A DNA stretch of 20,554 bases from Apostichopus japonicus (lineage: Eukaryota > Echinodermata > Holothuroidea > Aspidochirotida > Stichopodidae), in contig NC_092565.1 in NCBI RefSeq assembly GCF_037975245.1, positions 988,799-1,009,352 of the forward strand. Reading direction: 5' to 3'. The position numbers and the translations under genes were made by a program. The notes below the pieces were generated by a model. It saw only the letters and a list, made by a program, of their open reading frames with translations, had not been told where the DNA came from and did not search any database. The stretch's first letter is position 1, and each line of letters opens with the position of its first letter. Shown here in pieces: positions 9,585-18,532 of this stretch.

Positions 9585-9898
9585 GTCTTCTTTAACGACG
9601 TCACAACACTATGCATGTGTTCGCGTGTCGTTCTGCCGTCTCCGCCGGGCACATCCCAGCCAGCGCCCGATACGTTCAAGTTGACGACGGTCACATCTCT
9701 ATGCATGTGTCCGTGTGTCGTTCTTCCCGCCTCCGTCGGGCACATCCTAGCCAGTACCCGCTACACTAAAGTTGGCAATATTTTCGCGGGGTGGGGGCTC
9801 GTCATCTCTGACGAGGTCACAACTCTATGCGTGTGCTCGTCGGTCCTTCTGCCGTCTCCGTCGGGCACACGTAAGCCAATGCCCGCTACACTAAAGGG

Positions 9899-10454
9899 TC
9901 GCGAACATTCGATCGACCCCCTCTCGTGCACTCCCTGCCGACGACGCTCTCGGTCGACTCGGTCTCGCGCACCGTCTCTCCGACTGGTGCTATCGAACGA
10001 CACACCGAGTCCCAGATCTGTGCACGTGCATCGGAGGCGCCTACGGTCGACCGCCGGGTGGGTATTCGCCCCGTCCCGTGCACCTGTGACATCATGGACC
10101 ACGCCACCGAGCTCGAATCTATGCACACCGTACCCGTCGTGGACTTGTGCTTTCATCGATCACACACCCAAGTCGAATCCCTGCACATGCCACCGTCGAC
10201 CACTCACCGAGGCCCAGACCCGTGCACGCTCTACCGGGGCCATGCTCGACCACCCGTGCCAAATTTCGTCACCCCCTTCGAAACTTCCAAACCAAGCCGA
10301 GAGCTCTACCCGGTCGATGCGCGTCGGAGACCGACCGCCTCGACCCGTGCCAAATTTCGTCACCACACTTCCAAATATTTTACAACTCCAAATATCTCAG
10401 AGCTTCCAATCACCATCCAGCTCTATCTATCTATCTATGACCCTTGTCCGTGCA
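9899..10454. other. Central IGS, low-copy region (left contig edge)
   Basis: These are 556 bp with no gene, ending at the assembly gap. The region holds four degenerate copies of an accgag-cc-ga-c-tgcac string (10004, 10106, 10166, 10206), two exact copies of ccgtgccaaatttcgtcac 91 bp apart (10254 and 10345), and a ctat microsatellite next to the gap. It is identical to its mirror at 10610-11165. If the units are really tandem, this side may lead toward the 28S 3' end of the neighbouring unit, but no 28S 3' sequence is seen. Confidence 0.75.
10423..10438. repeat. (ctat)4 microsatellite, left
   Basis: Four perfect ctat units lie 16 bp from the gap. The mirror copy is at 10626-10641 and has the same repeat number. 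Confidence 0.9.
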
Positions 10455-10554
10455 NNNNNNNNNNNNNNNNNNNNNNNNNNNNNNNNNNNNNNNNNNNNNN
10501 NNNNNNNNNNNNNNNNNNNNNNNNNNNNNNNNNNNNNNNNNNNNNNNNNNNNNN
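10455..10554. other. Assembly gap (100 N)
   Basis: This is exactly 100 unknown bases. That number is the common placeholder for a gap of unknown length, so neither the true distance nor the orientation of the two sides is supported by the sequence. Confidence 0.99.
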
Positions 10555-11165
10555 ATGACGAAATTTGCACGGGTCGAGGCGGTGGGACTCTCGACCACCA
10601 CCAGCGTGGTGCACGGACAAGGGTCATAGATAGATAGATAGAGCTGGATGGTGATTGGAAGCTCTGAGATATTTGGAGTTGTAAAATATTTGGAAGTGTG
10701 GTGACGAAATTTGGCACGGGTCGAGGCGGTCGGTCTCCGACGCGCATCGACCGGGTAGAGCTCTCGGCTTGGTTTGGAAGTTTCGAAGGGGGTGACGAAA
10801 TTTGGCACGGGTGGTCGAGCATGGCCCCGGTAGAGCGTGCACGGGTCTGGGCCTCGGTGAGTGGTCGACGGTGGCATGTGCAGGGATTCGACTTGGGTGT
10901 GTGATCGATGAAAGCACAAGTCCACGACGGGTACGGTGTGCATAGATTCGAGCTCGGTGGCGTGGTCCATGATGTCACAGGTGCACGGGACGGGGCGAAT
11001 ACCCACCCGGCGGTCGACCGTAGGCGCCTCCGATGCACGTGCACAGATCTGGGACTCGGTGTGTCGTTCGATAGCACCAGTCGGAGAGACGGTGCGCGAG
11101 ACCGAGTCGACCGAGAGCGTCGTCGGCAGGGAGTGCACGAGAGGGGGTCGATCGAATGTTCGCGA
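10555..11165. other. Central IGS, low-copy region (right contig edge)
   Basis: This is the mirror of 9899-10454 plus 55 bases (10555-10609) with no partner on the left, so the right contig reads 55 bases further into the spacer. Those 55 bases include a third copy of the caaatttcgtca repeat (as tgacgaaatttgcacggg at 10556-10573) followed by the same tcgaggcggt as the copy at 10700. No gene is supported. Confidence 0.75.
10626..10641. repeat. (atag)4 microsatellite, right
   Basis: Mirror of 10423-10438, with the same repeat number. Confidence 0.9.
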
Positions 11166-11479
11166 CCCTTTAGTGTAGCGGGCATTGGCTTACGTGTGCC
11201 CGACGGAGACGGCAGAAGGACCGACGAGCACACGCATAGAGTTGTGACCTCGTCAGAGATGACGAGCCCCCACCCCGCGAAAATATTGCCAACTTTAGTG
11301 TAGCGGGTACTGGCTAGGATGTGCCCGACGGAGGCGGGAAGAACGACACACGGACACATGCATAGAGATGTGACCGTCGTCAACTTGAACGTATCGGGCG
11401 CTGGCTGGGATGTGCCCGGCGGAGACGGCAGAACGACACGCGAACACATGCATAGTGTTGTGACGTCGTTAAAGAAGAC

Positions 11480-11519
11480 TTGACAAAAAAAAATAAAATA
11501 AATAAATACAAAAAATCGA
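11480..11519. repeat. AT tract with A runs (right; mirror of 9545)
   Basis: ttgac, A runs interrupted by taaaataaataaatac, then tcga. It has the same length as its left counterpart. Confidence 0.8.
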
Positions 11520-11692
11520 GCGGGTATTGGCATAGGTTTGCCCGACGGTAGAACGACACACGAACACATGCATAGAGTTGTGAAGATTGTCAACTTGCAT
11601 GTATCGGGTACTAGCGGCCTGTGTGTGCCCGACGGAGACGGCAGAACGACACACGGACACATGCATAGAGTTGTGACGTCGTTAAAGAAGAC

Positions 11693-11731
11693 TTGACAAA
11701 AAAAAAAAAAAATAAATACAAAAAAAATCAA
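11693..11731. repeat. AT tract with A runs (right; mirror of 9332)
   Basis: ttgac, A15, taaatac, A8, tcaa. The internal spacer lacks the extra taa of the left copy, but total length is the same. It marks the inner edge of the length-variable part of the array. Confidence 0.8.
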
Positions 11732-12266
11732 GCGGGTATTGGCATAGGTTTGCCCGACGGCAGAACGACACGCGAACACATGCATAGAGTTTGTGACCGT
11801 TGTCAACTTGAATGTATCGGGCGCTGGCTGGGATGTGCCCGGCGGAGACGGCAGAACGACACGCGAACACATGCATAGAGTTTGTGACCGTTGTCAACTT
11901 GCATGAATCGGGTACTGGCCTGTGTGCGCCCGACGTTGACGGTAGAACGACCCACGAGCACATGCATAGAGTTGTGACCGTTGTCAACTTGAATGTATCG
12001 GGCGCTGGCTGGGATGCGCCCGGCGGAGACGGCAGAACGACACGCGAACACATGCATAGTGTTGTGGACCATCGTCAACTTGAATGTATCGGGCGCTGGC
12101 TAGGATGTGCGCGGCGGAGACGGCAGAACGACACGCGAACACATGCATAGAGTTTTGACCACTGTCAACTTGAATGTATCGGGCGCTGGCCTGTGTGTGC
12201 CCGACGGAGACGGCAGAACGACCCACGAACCACATGCATAGAATTTGGACTTCCTTGAAGAAGACG

Positions 12267-12293
12267 TTGACTTAAAAAAAAAAAAAAAGTCAA
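12267..12293. repeat. Poly-A tract A15 in inverted flanks (right; mirror of 6790)
   Basis: ttgactt, 15 A (12274-12288), gtcaa. It is two bases shorter than the left T17, as expected for a slippage-prone homopolymer. It is the only short poly-T/A tract inside the right array, against four on the left. Confidence 0.85.
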
Positions 12294-13286
12294 GCGGGTA
12301 CTGGCTCAAGTGTGCCCGACGGTGACGGGTGAGACGACCCGCGAACACATGCATAGAGTGTGTGACCATTGTCAACTTGAATGTATCGGGCGCTGGCTTG
12401 GGATGTGCCCGGCGGAGACGGCAGAACGACACGCGAACACATGCATAGAGTTGTGACCGTTGTCAACTTGAATGTATCGGGCGCTGGCTGGGATGTGCCC
12501 GGCGGAGACGGCAGAACGACACGCGAACACATGCATAGAGTTTGTGACCACTGTCAACTTGCATGTATCGGGTACTGGCCTGTGTGCGCCCGACGTTGAC
12601 GGTAGAACGACCCACGAGCACATGCATAGAGTTGTGACCGTTGTCAACTTTAATGTATCGGGCGCTGGCTGGGATGTGCCCGGCGGAGACGGCAGAACGA
12701 CACGCGAACACATGCATAGAGTTGTGACCGTTGTCAACTTGAATGTATCGGGCGCTGGCTGGGATGTGCCCGGCGGAGACGGCAGAACGACACGCGAACA
12801 CATGCATAGAGTTTGTGACCATTGGTCAACTTGCATGTATCGGGTACTGGCCTGTGTGCGCCCGACGTTGACGGTAGAACGACCCACGAGCACATGCATA
12901 GAGTTGTGACCGTTGTCAACTTGAATGTATCGGGCGCTGGCTGGGATGTGCCCGGCGGAGACGGCAGAACGACACGCGAACACATGCATAGAGTTTGTGA
13001 CCACTGTCAACTTGCATGTATCGGGTACTGGCCTGTGTGCGCCCGACGTTGACGGTAGAACGACCCACGAGCACATGCATAGAGTTGTGACCATTGTCAA
13101 TTTTAATGTAGCGGGTACTGGCCTGTGTGTTCCCGACGTTGACGGCAGAACGACCCACGAGCACATGCATAGAGTTGTGACCGTTGTCAACTGAAATGTA
13201 TCGGGCGCTGGCTGGGATGTGCCCGGCGGAGACGGCAGAACGACACGCGAACACATGCATAGAGTTTTGACTTCGTTACAGAGGAC

Positions 13287-13341
13287 GTTGACAAAAAAAA
13301 AATAATAATAATAATATCAAAAAAAAAAAAACATGGTCAAC
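13287..13341. repeat. A-rich tract with gttgac/gtcaac flanks (array border, right)
   Basis: Mirror of 5745-5799: gttgac, an A run, a taa triplet repeat, an A13 run, catg and gtcaac. It separates the array from the promoter-side units. Confidence 0.8.
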
Positions 13342-13425
13342 TTTAGTGTAACGGGTATTGGCTTAAGTGTGTGACCCAATGGTCAGAATGAGTGGGCAGA
13401 GTGAATCGGATTATATATTAAGGGG
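13336..13425 (+). repeat. Diverged partial copy of the U1/U2 head (right unit)
   Basis: It contains ttagtgtaacgggtattggc, ttaagtgtgtgacccaatgg and gtgggcagagtgaatcgg, then tatatatta. The same stretch occurs at 13960 and 14700 with a few changes. It mirrors 5661-5750. Confidence 0.8.
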
Positions 13426-13485
13426 AGTGTCTTGTCTCGCCGGTCGATCTTCAAATTGTAGAAGTTTCCTCATATATCTCCTTGA

Positions 13486-13685
13486 TTTCGTCAAGATATA
13501 TCCGGCACGGGAGCAACCCCGACACTCCTCTGAAAATACGGGTCGCTCCCATGTGAGAAGGTCGATGGTGTGATCGACGGCACGAGTGTCATGCGACCGG
13601 GCGAGGGCCGAGTAATTAGCCGACGGTGATGCACACATGCGTAGGCATGGGACCCGTTGTCGTTGCACGAGTCTGTGAGACGGGG
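13486..13685 (+). repeat. 202-bp tandem repeat, copy 2 (right unit)
   Basis: Mirror of 5401-5600. It contains cgggagcaaccccgacactc, gagaaggtcgatggtgtgat, cacgagtgtcatgcgacc and ccgacggtgatgcacacatg. It is preceded by about 60 bp of featureless AT-rich sequence (13426-13485). Confidence 0.85.
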
Positions 13686-13887
13686 CGCCGCCGGACAAGA
13701 CATACCCGGCACGGGAGCAACCCCGGCACTCCTCTGAAAACACGGGTTGCTCCCGGGTGAGAAGGTCGATGGTGCGGTCGATGGCACGAGTGTCATGCGA
13801 CCGGGCGAGGGCCGAGATTTAGGCCGACGGTGATGCACACAGGCGTAGGCTGGGACTCGTCGTGTTGCACGAGTCTGTGAGACGGGG
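13686..13887 (+). repeat. 202-bp tandem repeat, copy 1 (right unit)
   Basis: Mirror of 5199-5400. It abuts the U1 boundary string. Its cacgagtgtcatgcgacc stretch recurs in altered form at the 3' end of U1 (about 14590), so the two repeat families share ancestry. Confidence 0.85.
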
Positions 13888-14135
13888 CGACGGCCGACCT
13901 CGACGGCAGGCCGCCCGATGCATCCGCAAGGTGTGGCTCTCGTCCGAGATTTTGAGATCTCTTTAGTGTAGCGGGTATTGGCTTAAGTGTGTGATCCAAT
14001 GGTCAGAACGAGCGGGCAGAGTGAATCGGATTCTATATATGAGGGGGGTAGTAGAGTCGATCCAAGACTCGAGAAGGCTTTTAATGTCTGTCGTGTGTGT
14101 ATGCGTGTCATGGTTGGACTCCAGCGGGCCCTTTC

Positions 14136-14264
14136 GGTAGGGTCAGCCGTCGTTTCATCGCGACCATGTGTTGCAACTCGGCGCTCAGAGCGGGGGTTTT
14201 CACCCACTCGCCCCGTGAGCAGAGGTGTCCCTCCGTGCACACGTATATATCGACGTTCAGATAT
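14136..14264 (+). promoter_or_regulatory. Core block A: candidate spacer promoter/enhancer element (right unit)
   Basis: The block is the 84-bp head (14136-14219), then cagaggtgtccctccgtgca, cgtatatatcg, acgtt and cagatat (14258-14264). It is identical to block C 739 bp downstream. The role is inferred from exact duplication upstream of the rRNA gene. Confidence 0.3.
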
Positions 14265-14363
14265 GAAGCTTTCGCGGACGGGAGTCCACCCGAGACTCGA
14301 AAAGGCTCCTTGCCTGTGGTGCGTAAATATGTTTTTGCACGTCAGACCCTTGCTGGCCTTCTC

Positions 14364-14491
14364 GGTAGGGTCAGCCGTCGTTTCATCGCGACCATGTGTT
14401 GCAACTCGGCGCTCGGTGCGGGGGTTTTCACCCACTCGCCCCGTGAGTAGAAGGTTCTTTCGTGCATATGTATATATACAATCCCAGATAT
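14364..14491 (+). promoter_or_regulatory. Core block B: candidate regulatory element (right unit)
   Basis: It shares the 84-bp head with A and C, except cggtgcg in place of cagagcg. It has its own tail with gtatatataca and cagatat (14485-14491), running into ttgagctttttcatccgcag. Confidence 0.25.
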
Positions 14492-14637
14492 TGAGCTTTT
14501 TCATCCGCAGAACCCCCGGTGGAGAAGAGAGAGAGTAGAGATGAGAGAGAAAGGAGAAGGGAGAAGGCCTCTCGCGTTGCGTGGTCGATGGCACGAGTGC
14601 CATGCGACCAGGCGAAAGGCAAACGGCAAGCCGACGG

Positions 14638-15042
14638 CGACGGCAGGCCGCCCGACTCACCCGCAGAGAATCTGGGTCTCGTTCGAGATTTCGAGATCTC
14701 TTAAGTGTAGCGGGTATTGGCTTAAGTGTGTGATCCAATGGTCAGAACGAGCGGGCAGAGTGAATCGGATTCTATATATGAGGGGGGTAGTAGAGTCGAT
14801 CCAAGACTCGAGAAGGCTTTTAATGTCTGTCGTGTGTGTATACGTGTCATGGTTGGACTCCAGCGGGCCCTTTCGGTAGGGTCAGCCGTCGTTTCATCGC
14901 GACCATGTGTTGCAACTCGGCGCTCAGAGCGGGGGTTTTCACCCACTCGCCCCGTGAGCAGAGGTGTCCCTCCGTGCACACGTATATATCGACGTTCAGA
15001 TATTGAGCCTTTTCATCCGCAGAACCCCCGGTGGAGAAAGAG
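14638..15042 (+). repeat. Upstream duplicated unit U2, short form (right unit)
   Basis: It matches U1 from its boundary through the cagatat of block A (now at 14997-15003), then continues as U1 does after the cagatat of block B (tgagccttttcatccgcaga, acccccggtggagaa). The unit is therefore U1 minus 227 bp. It mirrors 4044-4448. Confidence 0.85.
14875..15003 (+). promoter_or_regulatory. Core block C: candidate Pol I promoter/enhancer element (right unit)
   Basis: This is the 18S-proximal full block, ending about 450 bp before the 18S 5' end. The AT-rich cgtatatatcg lies at 14981-14991. It is the best-placed candidate for the gene promoter, but the start site is not visible from sequence. Confidence 0.3.
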
Positions 15043-15454
15043 CAGGACCTCGGTGTCGTCAGATATCGAGCTTTCTCCACGGGACCCGTTCGGGCATGCT
15101 GCCGTTGCTGCGACCATGTGTTGCACTCGGCGCTCGGTACGGGCTTTTTCATCCAAGCAACGAATGCACGCTCGAGGCGTGCGATTGCTCTCCCCTGTTC
15201 CAGTGGACGAGCCGTCGCCCTCCCGCGTCGCTTCGAACCGGTCCCGTCTCCGAGGCGGGACCACTGCGACTCCTCTCGAGACGACCCAGTCGACTCGGGT
15301 AGAGATACACACCTCGAGAATCCCTTCGGGCGGTTCTTCGATCACTGTACCGTAATAGCACGGCATCGACAATTGAGAATTCAGAGAGAGAGAGAGGGGA
15401 GTGCGAGAGCGACTCCCGGACGGCGAACGGGCCCAGCCCGGTTCTGTCGACCGT
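15043..15454 (+). other. Proximal upstream region of 18S, probable 5'ETS (right unit)
   Basis: Mirror of 3632-4043. It contains diverged block D (15060-15154), a gtcccg/cgggac hairpin (15241-15261) and a ga repeat (15380-15402) about 50 bp upstream of 18S. Probably part of the pre-rRNA. No gene is supported. Confidence 0.6.
15060..15154 (+). repeat. Core block D (diverged copy, right unit)
   Basis: It has cagatatcgagctttctcca at its start and gcgaccatgtgttgcactcg followed by gcgctcggtacgggcttttt at its end. These are both halves of the A-C blocks in swapped order with unrelated sequence between. Confidence 0.65.
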
Positions 15455-16643
15455 TACCTGGTTGATCCTGCCAGTAGTCATATGCTTGTCTCAAAGATTA
15501 AGCCATGCACGTCTAAGTACAATCCTGAACATACAAGAGAAACTGCAGATGGCTCATTAGATCAGTTATGGTTTATTGGAGAAAGTCTTATACCATGGAT
15601 AACTGTGGTAATTCTAGAGCTAATACATGCAACAAAGCGCCGACCCTTCGGGGGAAGCGTGCTCTTATTAGGAACAAGGCCAGCCCGGTCCTTTCGGGGT
15701 CCGGTCTCCGCTGGTGAACTCTAGATAATCATGCCGATCGCACGGTCTTGCACCGGCGACGCTCCCTTCAAAAGTCTGCTCTATCAACTTTCGATGGTAA
15801 GTTATGCGCTTATCATGGTTGTGACGGGTAACGGAGAATCAGGGTTCGATTCCGGAGAGGGAGCCTGAGAAACGGCTACCACATCCAAGGAAGGCAGCAG
15901 GCACGCAAATTACCCACTCCTGACACGGGGAGGTAGTGACAAAAAATAACGATACAGGCCTCTTCGGAGGCCCTGTGATCGGAATGAGTACACTTTAAAT
16001 CCTTTAACGAGGATCTACTGGAGGGCAAGTCTGGTGCCAGCAGCCGCGGTAATTCCAGCTCCAGCAGCGTATATTAAATTTGCTGCAGTTAAAAAGCTCG
16101 TAGTCGGATTTCTGGCCGGGGCGGGCGGTCCGCCGTGAGGCGTGCACTGCCCGTTCCCCTTCTCCCCGTCAAACGGGAGTCGTGGGAGATTTTTCCCGGC
16201 CAGTGATTCGGTTGGTCGTGCGGTGCTCTTAACTGAGTGCCGTGCGAGACTGGAACGTTTACTTTGAGAAAATTGAAGTGTTCAAAGCAGGCCAAAGTGC
16301 CCGAACAGCTCAGCATGGAATAGTGGAAGAGGACCTCGGTTCTATTTCGTTGGTCTTGAGATCCTGAGGTAATGATCAAGAGGGACTGCCGGGGGCATTC
16401 GTATTGCGGCGTGAGAGGTGAAATTCTTGGATCGTCGCAAGACGCCCGACAGCGAAAGCATTTGCCAAGAATGTCTTCATTGATCAAGAACGAAAGTCGG
16501 AGGATCGAAGGCGATCAGATACCGCCCTAGTTCCGACCATAAACGATACCGACTCGTAATTCGCCGGCGTTCCTCCCATGACGCGGCGGGCAACTCTCCG
16601 GAAAACCAAAGTCTTTGGGTTCCGGGGGAAGTATGGTTGCAAA

Positions 16644-16692
<49 letters not shown>

Positions 16693-17134
16693 GCGGCTTA
16701 ATTTGACTCAACACGGGGAAACCTACCCGGCCCGGACACAGTGAGGATTGACAGATTGAGAGCTCTTTCTTGATTTTGTGGATGGTGGTGCATGGCCGTT
16801 CTTAGTTGGTGGAGTGATTTGTCTGGTTAATTCCGATAACGAACGAGACTCTTGCTTGCTAAATAGTCCGGCCACCCGTCGTGGTGAGCCGCGAACTTCT
16901 TAGAGGGACAAATGGCTTTCAGCCATACGAGATGGAGCAATAACAGGTCTGTGATGCCCTTAGATGTCCGGGGCCGCACGCGCGCTACACTGGCGCAAGC
17001 AGCGGGTACATTTGCCCTCGGCCGAAAGGTCCGGGTAATCCGCTGAGACTTCTCCGTGCTGGGGACAGGGACTTGTAATTGTGTCCCTTGAACGAGGAAT
17101 TCCAAGTAAACGCGAGTCATCAGCTCGCATTGAT

Positions 17135-17178
<44 letters not shown>

Positions 17179-17274
17179 CGAATGACTTAGTGAGGCCATC
17201 GGATCGACCGTCTGGCACCCCCGGCTTCGGCCGGTTGTCGAGGCGCGACGAGAAGACGGTCAAACTTGATCATT

Positions 17275-17332
<58 letters not shown>
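15455..17332 (+). rRNA. 18S rRNA (right unit)
   Basis: This is a complete small-subunit rRNA, 1,878 nt. It starts tacctggttgatcctgccag and ends gcggaaggatcatta. gtgccagcagccgcggtaat is at 16034-16053 and ttgtacacaccgcccgtc at 17149-17166. Helix sequences, for example the cctcttcggagg hairpin near 15960, look intact, and there is no insertion or frame of note. By eye the sequence is metazoan, with a GC-rich V4 (about 16110-16260). The resemblance to dorylaimian nematodes is an impression from memory and needs a database comparison. Confidence 0.97.
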
Positions 17333-17334
<2 letters not shown>

Positions 17335-17936
17335 AGAACCCTTCCCCTCCGTGATCGGAGAGGGAACAAAGGGGGAATGTCGGAAAAGCCGTCACAGAGA
17401 GACACGCGGAGAGAGCAAATTGGAAAAGCCGGGGGGACTCGAGCGGGGTTTTCACCGCCTCCTTCCCCGTTCCACGGTCGAGGTCAGACCCCGCGCTTCG
17501 CCTTCGCTCTCTCCGACAAAAAGGAGACGGGCGTGTCACACACAGACCAGCCCGGGGAGTACCCGGTTCTTCTCTCGTCGTCTGTCTCACGGAGTCTCGC
17601 ACTCCCGGTAGCTTCGAGGGAGAAGTCCCGCAAGGGTGGAGACGCCGTCGCCGTCCGCGGCGCGGCGCTCCTCGAGGCATTCTCCGCAGGGCAGAGAAGG
17701 GGCACCGGTGTCGCCCGATTTCCCCCCAGTCGGCGAGTCTGACTCGCGCGACCCGCCCTCGCGGCGGTGGGGGGAAGGAGGGAGCCCGCTTCCCCCCTCG
17801 GCTCGACGGAGGATATTTCTTTCCAGTCACAAGCAAAGAAGGCACAGAGTCCCCGTGTCCTTTCTCCTTCCGTTCCACTTCTTCCCTCGGCTCTGAGGAG
17901 AGTTTGCGAACGCGGGAGTCTTCCAGTGGCAAATGA
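17333..17936 (+). other. ITS1 (right unit)
   Basis: About 604 bp between 18S and 5.8S. It contains the ggggggaag/cttcccccc inverted repeat at 17769-17777 and 17789-17797, and a small cctccg-tgat-cggag hairpin just after 18S (about 17346-17361). It mirrors 1150-1753. Confidence 0.93.
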
Positions 17937-17947
17937 CAATTCTTGGT

Positions 17948-17985
<38 letters not shown>

Positions 17986-18098
17986 TTAGATGCGAGAATT
18001 CATGTGAATTGCAGAACTCACTGATCATCGACTTATTCGAACGCAAATGGCGGCTCGGGGATGCTCTGCTCCTCGAGCCACGTCCGTCTGAGCGTCTG
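17937..18098 (+). rRNA. 5.8S rRNA (right unit)
   Basis: About 162 nt. ggtggatcactcggctcgtg is at 17948-17967 and atgtgaattgcag starts at 18002. A gc-rich terminal hairpin (gctcggggatgctctgctcc) precedes the 3' end near gtctgagcgtctga. The ends were set by homology. Mirror of 988-1149. Confidence 0.96.
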
Positions 18099-18532
18099 AA
18101 GACAATCACTCACAGAGTCGGCGTGTTCGCGCGCCGGAGGAGCGCCCGGCCGCAGCCGTCCCTTCGACGGCCGGCTGCGTCGGGTCAGTGTCAGATGGAG
18201 TTCTGTGATGTCGGCGCCGGTGAAACTCGGCGAGCAGGCTCGATCGGTAACCGGGGGTTCGTCGGTCGTGCGACGTGCCATCGGGGTGTAGACGTATGCG
18301 CCCGTGGTGCGGTCCAGCGTCCGACCCCCCGGAACGGTCGAGGAGCCTCTGCCGGGCAGAGCCGGTCGACCCAATCGCGGGGTCTCTCGTCCTCCCGTCT
18401 GCGTTCTCGCAGGCGCATGGTAGGCCACCCTTTCCCGCCGGCGACCCGATTCTTCGGGGAGCGCCGGGGAAGGAGAGACCCCGGGTCGCCGCTATGACTC
18501 CGATCACGTTCCACGTGTCTTTCACGATTCCA
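18099..18532 (+). other. ITS2 (right unit)
   Basis: About 434 bp, GC-rich. The gccgtc/gacggc stem (18155-18171) is extended by a second complementary segment (cagc...gctg) with a bulge. Mirror of 554-987. Confidence 0.93.

Larger units (their letters stand above)
5821..9898. repeat. IGS 90/91-bp tandem repeat array (left arm, 43 monomer cores)
   Basis: This is a large intergenic array. The ctatgcatgt-type core recurs 43 times (three are variants such as actatgaa or ctatgcgt), mostly every 90 or 91 bp. Two main classes alternate irregularly. One has gtgttcgcgtgtcgttctgc, gccgggcacatcccagcc and agcgcccgatacatt. The other has gtgctcgtgggtcgttctac, gtcgggcgcacacaggcc and agtacccgatacatgc. Every 5-9 monomers a longer unit of about 114-120 bp carries a poly-T tract. 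Toward the gap (after about 9300) monomers are shortened and diverged. Because 90 is a multiple of three, long open frames (up to 332 codons) form on both strands; 91-bp monomers shift them, so they are not genes. Confidence 0.95.
11166..13265. repeat. IGS 90/91-bp tandem repeat array (right arm, 22 monomer cores)
   Basis: This is the reverse-complement counterpart of 5821-9898 with the same monomer classes, but only 22 cores. Both edges match the left arm and the middle does not: between the poly-A tract at 12274 and the AT tract at 11693 there is one inter-tract block of about 0.58 kb, where the left arm has four (about 0.66, 0.84, 0.57 and 0.49 kb). Isolated one-base differences are scattered from 11583 to 12826. 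Open frames here are repeat artefacts. Confidence 0.95.
13901..14637 (+). repeat. Upstream duplicated unit U1, long form (right unit)
   Basis: This 737-bp unit runs between two cgacggcaggccgcccga strings (13901-13918 and 14638-14655). It contains core blocks A (14136-14264) and B (14364-14491), a ga-rich stretch (about 14524-14578) and a fragment of the 202-bp family. It mirrors 4449-5185. Confidence 0.85.

Noticed and set aside
5821-9898. A CRISPR-like array, given the regular repeats
   Set aside because: There are no unique spacers. The whole 90/91-bp unit is repeated, and the context is eukaryotic rDNA.
10455-10554. Palindrome centre as a telomere-linked or origin structure like ciliate rDNA minichromosomes
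   Set aside because: No telomeric repeats are present anywhere in the window and the centre is unsequenced. An assembly join explains the data with fewer assumptions.
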